From Nitrospinota bacterium (GTDB lineage Bacteria > Nitrospinota > Nitrospinia > UBA9942), in the NCBI GenBank assembly GCA_016200365.1, contig JACQEW010000252.1:1-5981 (forward strand): DNA of 5,981 bases, in the 5' to 3' direction. The notes below the pieces were generated by a model. It made no database searches. It saw only the letters and a list, made by a program, of their open reading frames with translations, and had not been told where the DNA came from. This document shows positions 5,532 through 5,981 of the stretch, piece by piece (position 1 is the stretch's first letter; every line of letters starts with the position of its first letter). Both the position numbers and the translations under genes were made by a program.

Positions 5532-5720
5532 CTATGTCCATTGATTCCTCTGTATGGTTACTGTCCTCTGTCCAGATTCATATCCTTCTGCCTCTATTCT
5601 AATGCTTGCTGTTCCTGTGGGGAGATTTTCCATGTTTAGAGGACTACCGGGAGATGCAGTCCCCTTCTCATCACCATTTATAAATACCCTCGATGATGGG
5701 GCATTTACATTCACCTGAAG
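5532..5720 (-). pseudogene. PEGA domain segment between the two TAG codons
   Basis: Between the two amber codons the frame encodes a PEGA-like domain: VNVNAPSSRVFINGDEKG, then SPGSPLNMENLPTG, then IRIEAEGYESG and TVTIQRNQWT. The order of ...V.ING...G..P, L..LP.G and I.I.A.GY matches the PEGA beta-sandwich repeat. If the second TAG stops translation, the domain ends about six residues early, losing the EVFELKRV strand. A GTG at 5712-5714 could in principle start it, but no ribosome site is evident. Confidence 0.65.
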
Positions 5721-5911
5721 ATGCCCCTATAAAACCACAGGTGCAGGCGGCAATGGGGCTTCTGCAGGCAGAGAGGGCGGGGGTGCAGGTGTAGCAGTCC
5801 CAAGGCTTGCTGTCCTTAATGTAAATACAAAATCCCCTCCATCATGCTGAATTTTTGGTTCATTCGTAAAAAAGTTGAAGTATGAATTTATAACAAAAAT
5901 CTTAAAAAAAG

Positions 5912-5981
5912 CATCGAATTTCATCCTTATATGGTAAGGTTTTAATAGGAGTTAAAACTTTACCGGGGGTGAAATTCGATG
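5912..5981. repeat. Nested inverted repeat at the window edge
   Basis: The outer arms CATCGAATTTCA (5912-5923) and TGAAATTCGATG (5970-5981) are perfect inverted copies. Inside them GGTAAGGTTTTAA (5935-5947) pairs with TTAAAACTTTACC (5954-5966) with one mismatch, around a TAGGAG loop. The window ends on the last base of the outer arm, so the element may extend further. It resembles a miniature transposable element or a REP-like palindrome, and it contains the only ATG available to the PEGA-SUMF1 frame. Confidence 0.7.

Larger units (their letters stand above)
4866..5924 (-). pseudogene. PEGA-SUMF1 protein gene interrupted by two in-frame TAG codons
   Basis: One continuous frame of 353 codons contains a proline-rich segment (codons about 47-65), a PEGA-like domain (about 70-135) and a complete SUMF1 domain (166-352). 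TAG codons interrupt it at codon 66 (5727-5729) and codon 131 (5532-5534). It ends in TAG at 4866-4868, followed directly by TAA. There is no frameshift, and the coding sense resumes immediately after each TAG: GHLQVNVNAPSSRVFINGD after the first and EVFELKRVQVASL after the second. This strongly suggests one ancestral protein. PEGA is a surface or envelope-associated beta-sandwich often linked to other domains. The ATG at 5924 lies in an inverted repeat and has no well-spaced ribosome site, so the true N-terminus may be lost or lie outside the window. Nonsense decay is the simplest reading; readthrough or amber recoding is the alternative. Confidence 0.7.

Noticed and set aside
5532..5729. Pyrrolysine at the two TAG codons
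   Set aside because: No pyl gene, PYLIS-like element or methylamine methyltransferase is in view, and PEGA-SUMF1 proteins are not known pyrrolysine proteins. Nonsense mutation of Gln codons is simpler.

Overview
The window reads as bacterial chromosomal DNA: most genes have strong G-rich Shine-Dalgarno sites, one small gene has a sigma-70-like promoter, and there is a PEGA plus SUMF1 (formylglycine-generating-enzyme-like) gene. Two genes nevertheless belong to families best known from archaea: an archaeal-type methionine adenosyltransferase and a DacZ-type diadenylate cyclase. Codon use is moderately AT-rich with many ATA isoleucines, and palindromic intergenic repeats are abundant. An uncultured Nitrospirota- or Desulfobacterota-like bacterium would fit, but that placement is inference and not certain.

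From 3968 down to 3, four genes run leftward on the minus strand: S-adenosylmethionine synthetase (2760-3968), a phospholipase-D-superfamily cardiolipin synthase (1571 to about 2695), a NYN/LabA-type putative ribonuclease (898-1431) and a c-di-AMP synthase (3-905). The last two overlap by 8 nt and are probably translationally coupled. The cardiolipin synthase is set off by a short-repeat hairpin on its 5' side and by a 112-bp near-palindrome on its 3' side. The palindrome looks like a MITE or a large hairpin.

From 3969 to 4187 is a divergent intergenic region. It holds a three-hairpin REP-like element in front of the synthetase gene and a promoter for two small overlapping plus-strand genes (4188-4406 and 4363-4626) of unknown function.

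The right third (4866-5924, minus strand) is the most unusual part. A single reading frame encodes a proline-rich segment, a PEGA domain and a complete SUMF1 domain, but two in-frame TAG codons interrupt it without any frameshift, and it ends in TAG-TAA. The C-terminal end of the SUMF1 domain is abruptly GC-rich and resembles the variable region of diversity-generating-retroelement targets. A C-rich palindromic repeat lies in frame in the inter-domain linker, and a nested inverted repeat lies at the 5' end, at the window edge. No reverse transcriptase, template repeat, tRNA, rRNA or CRISPR array was seen.
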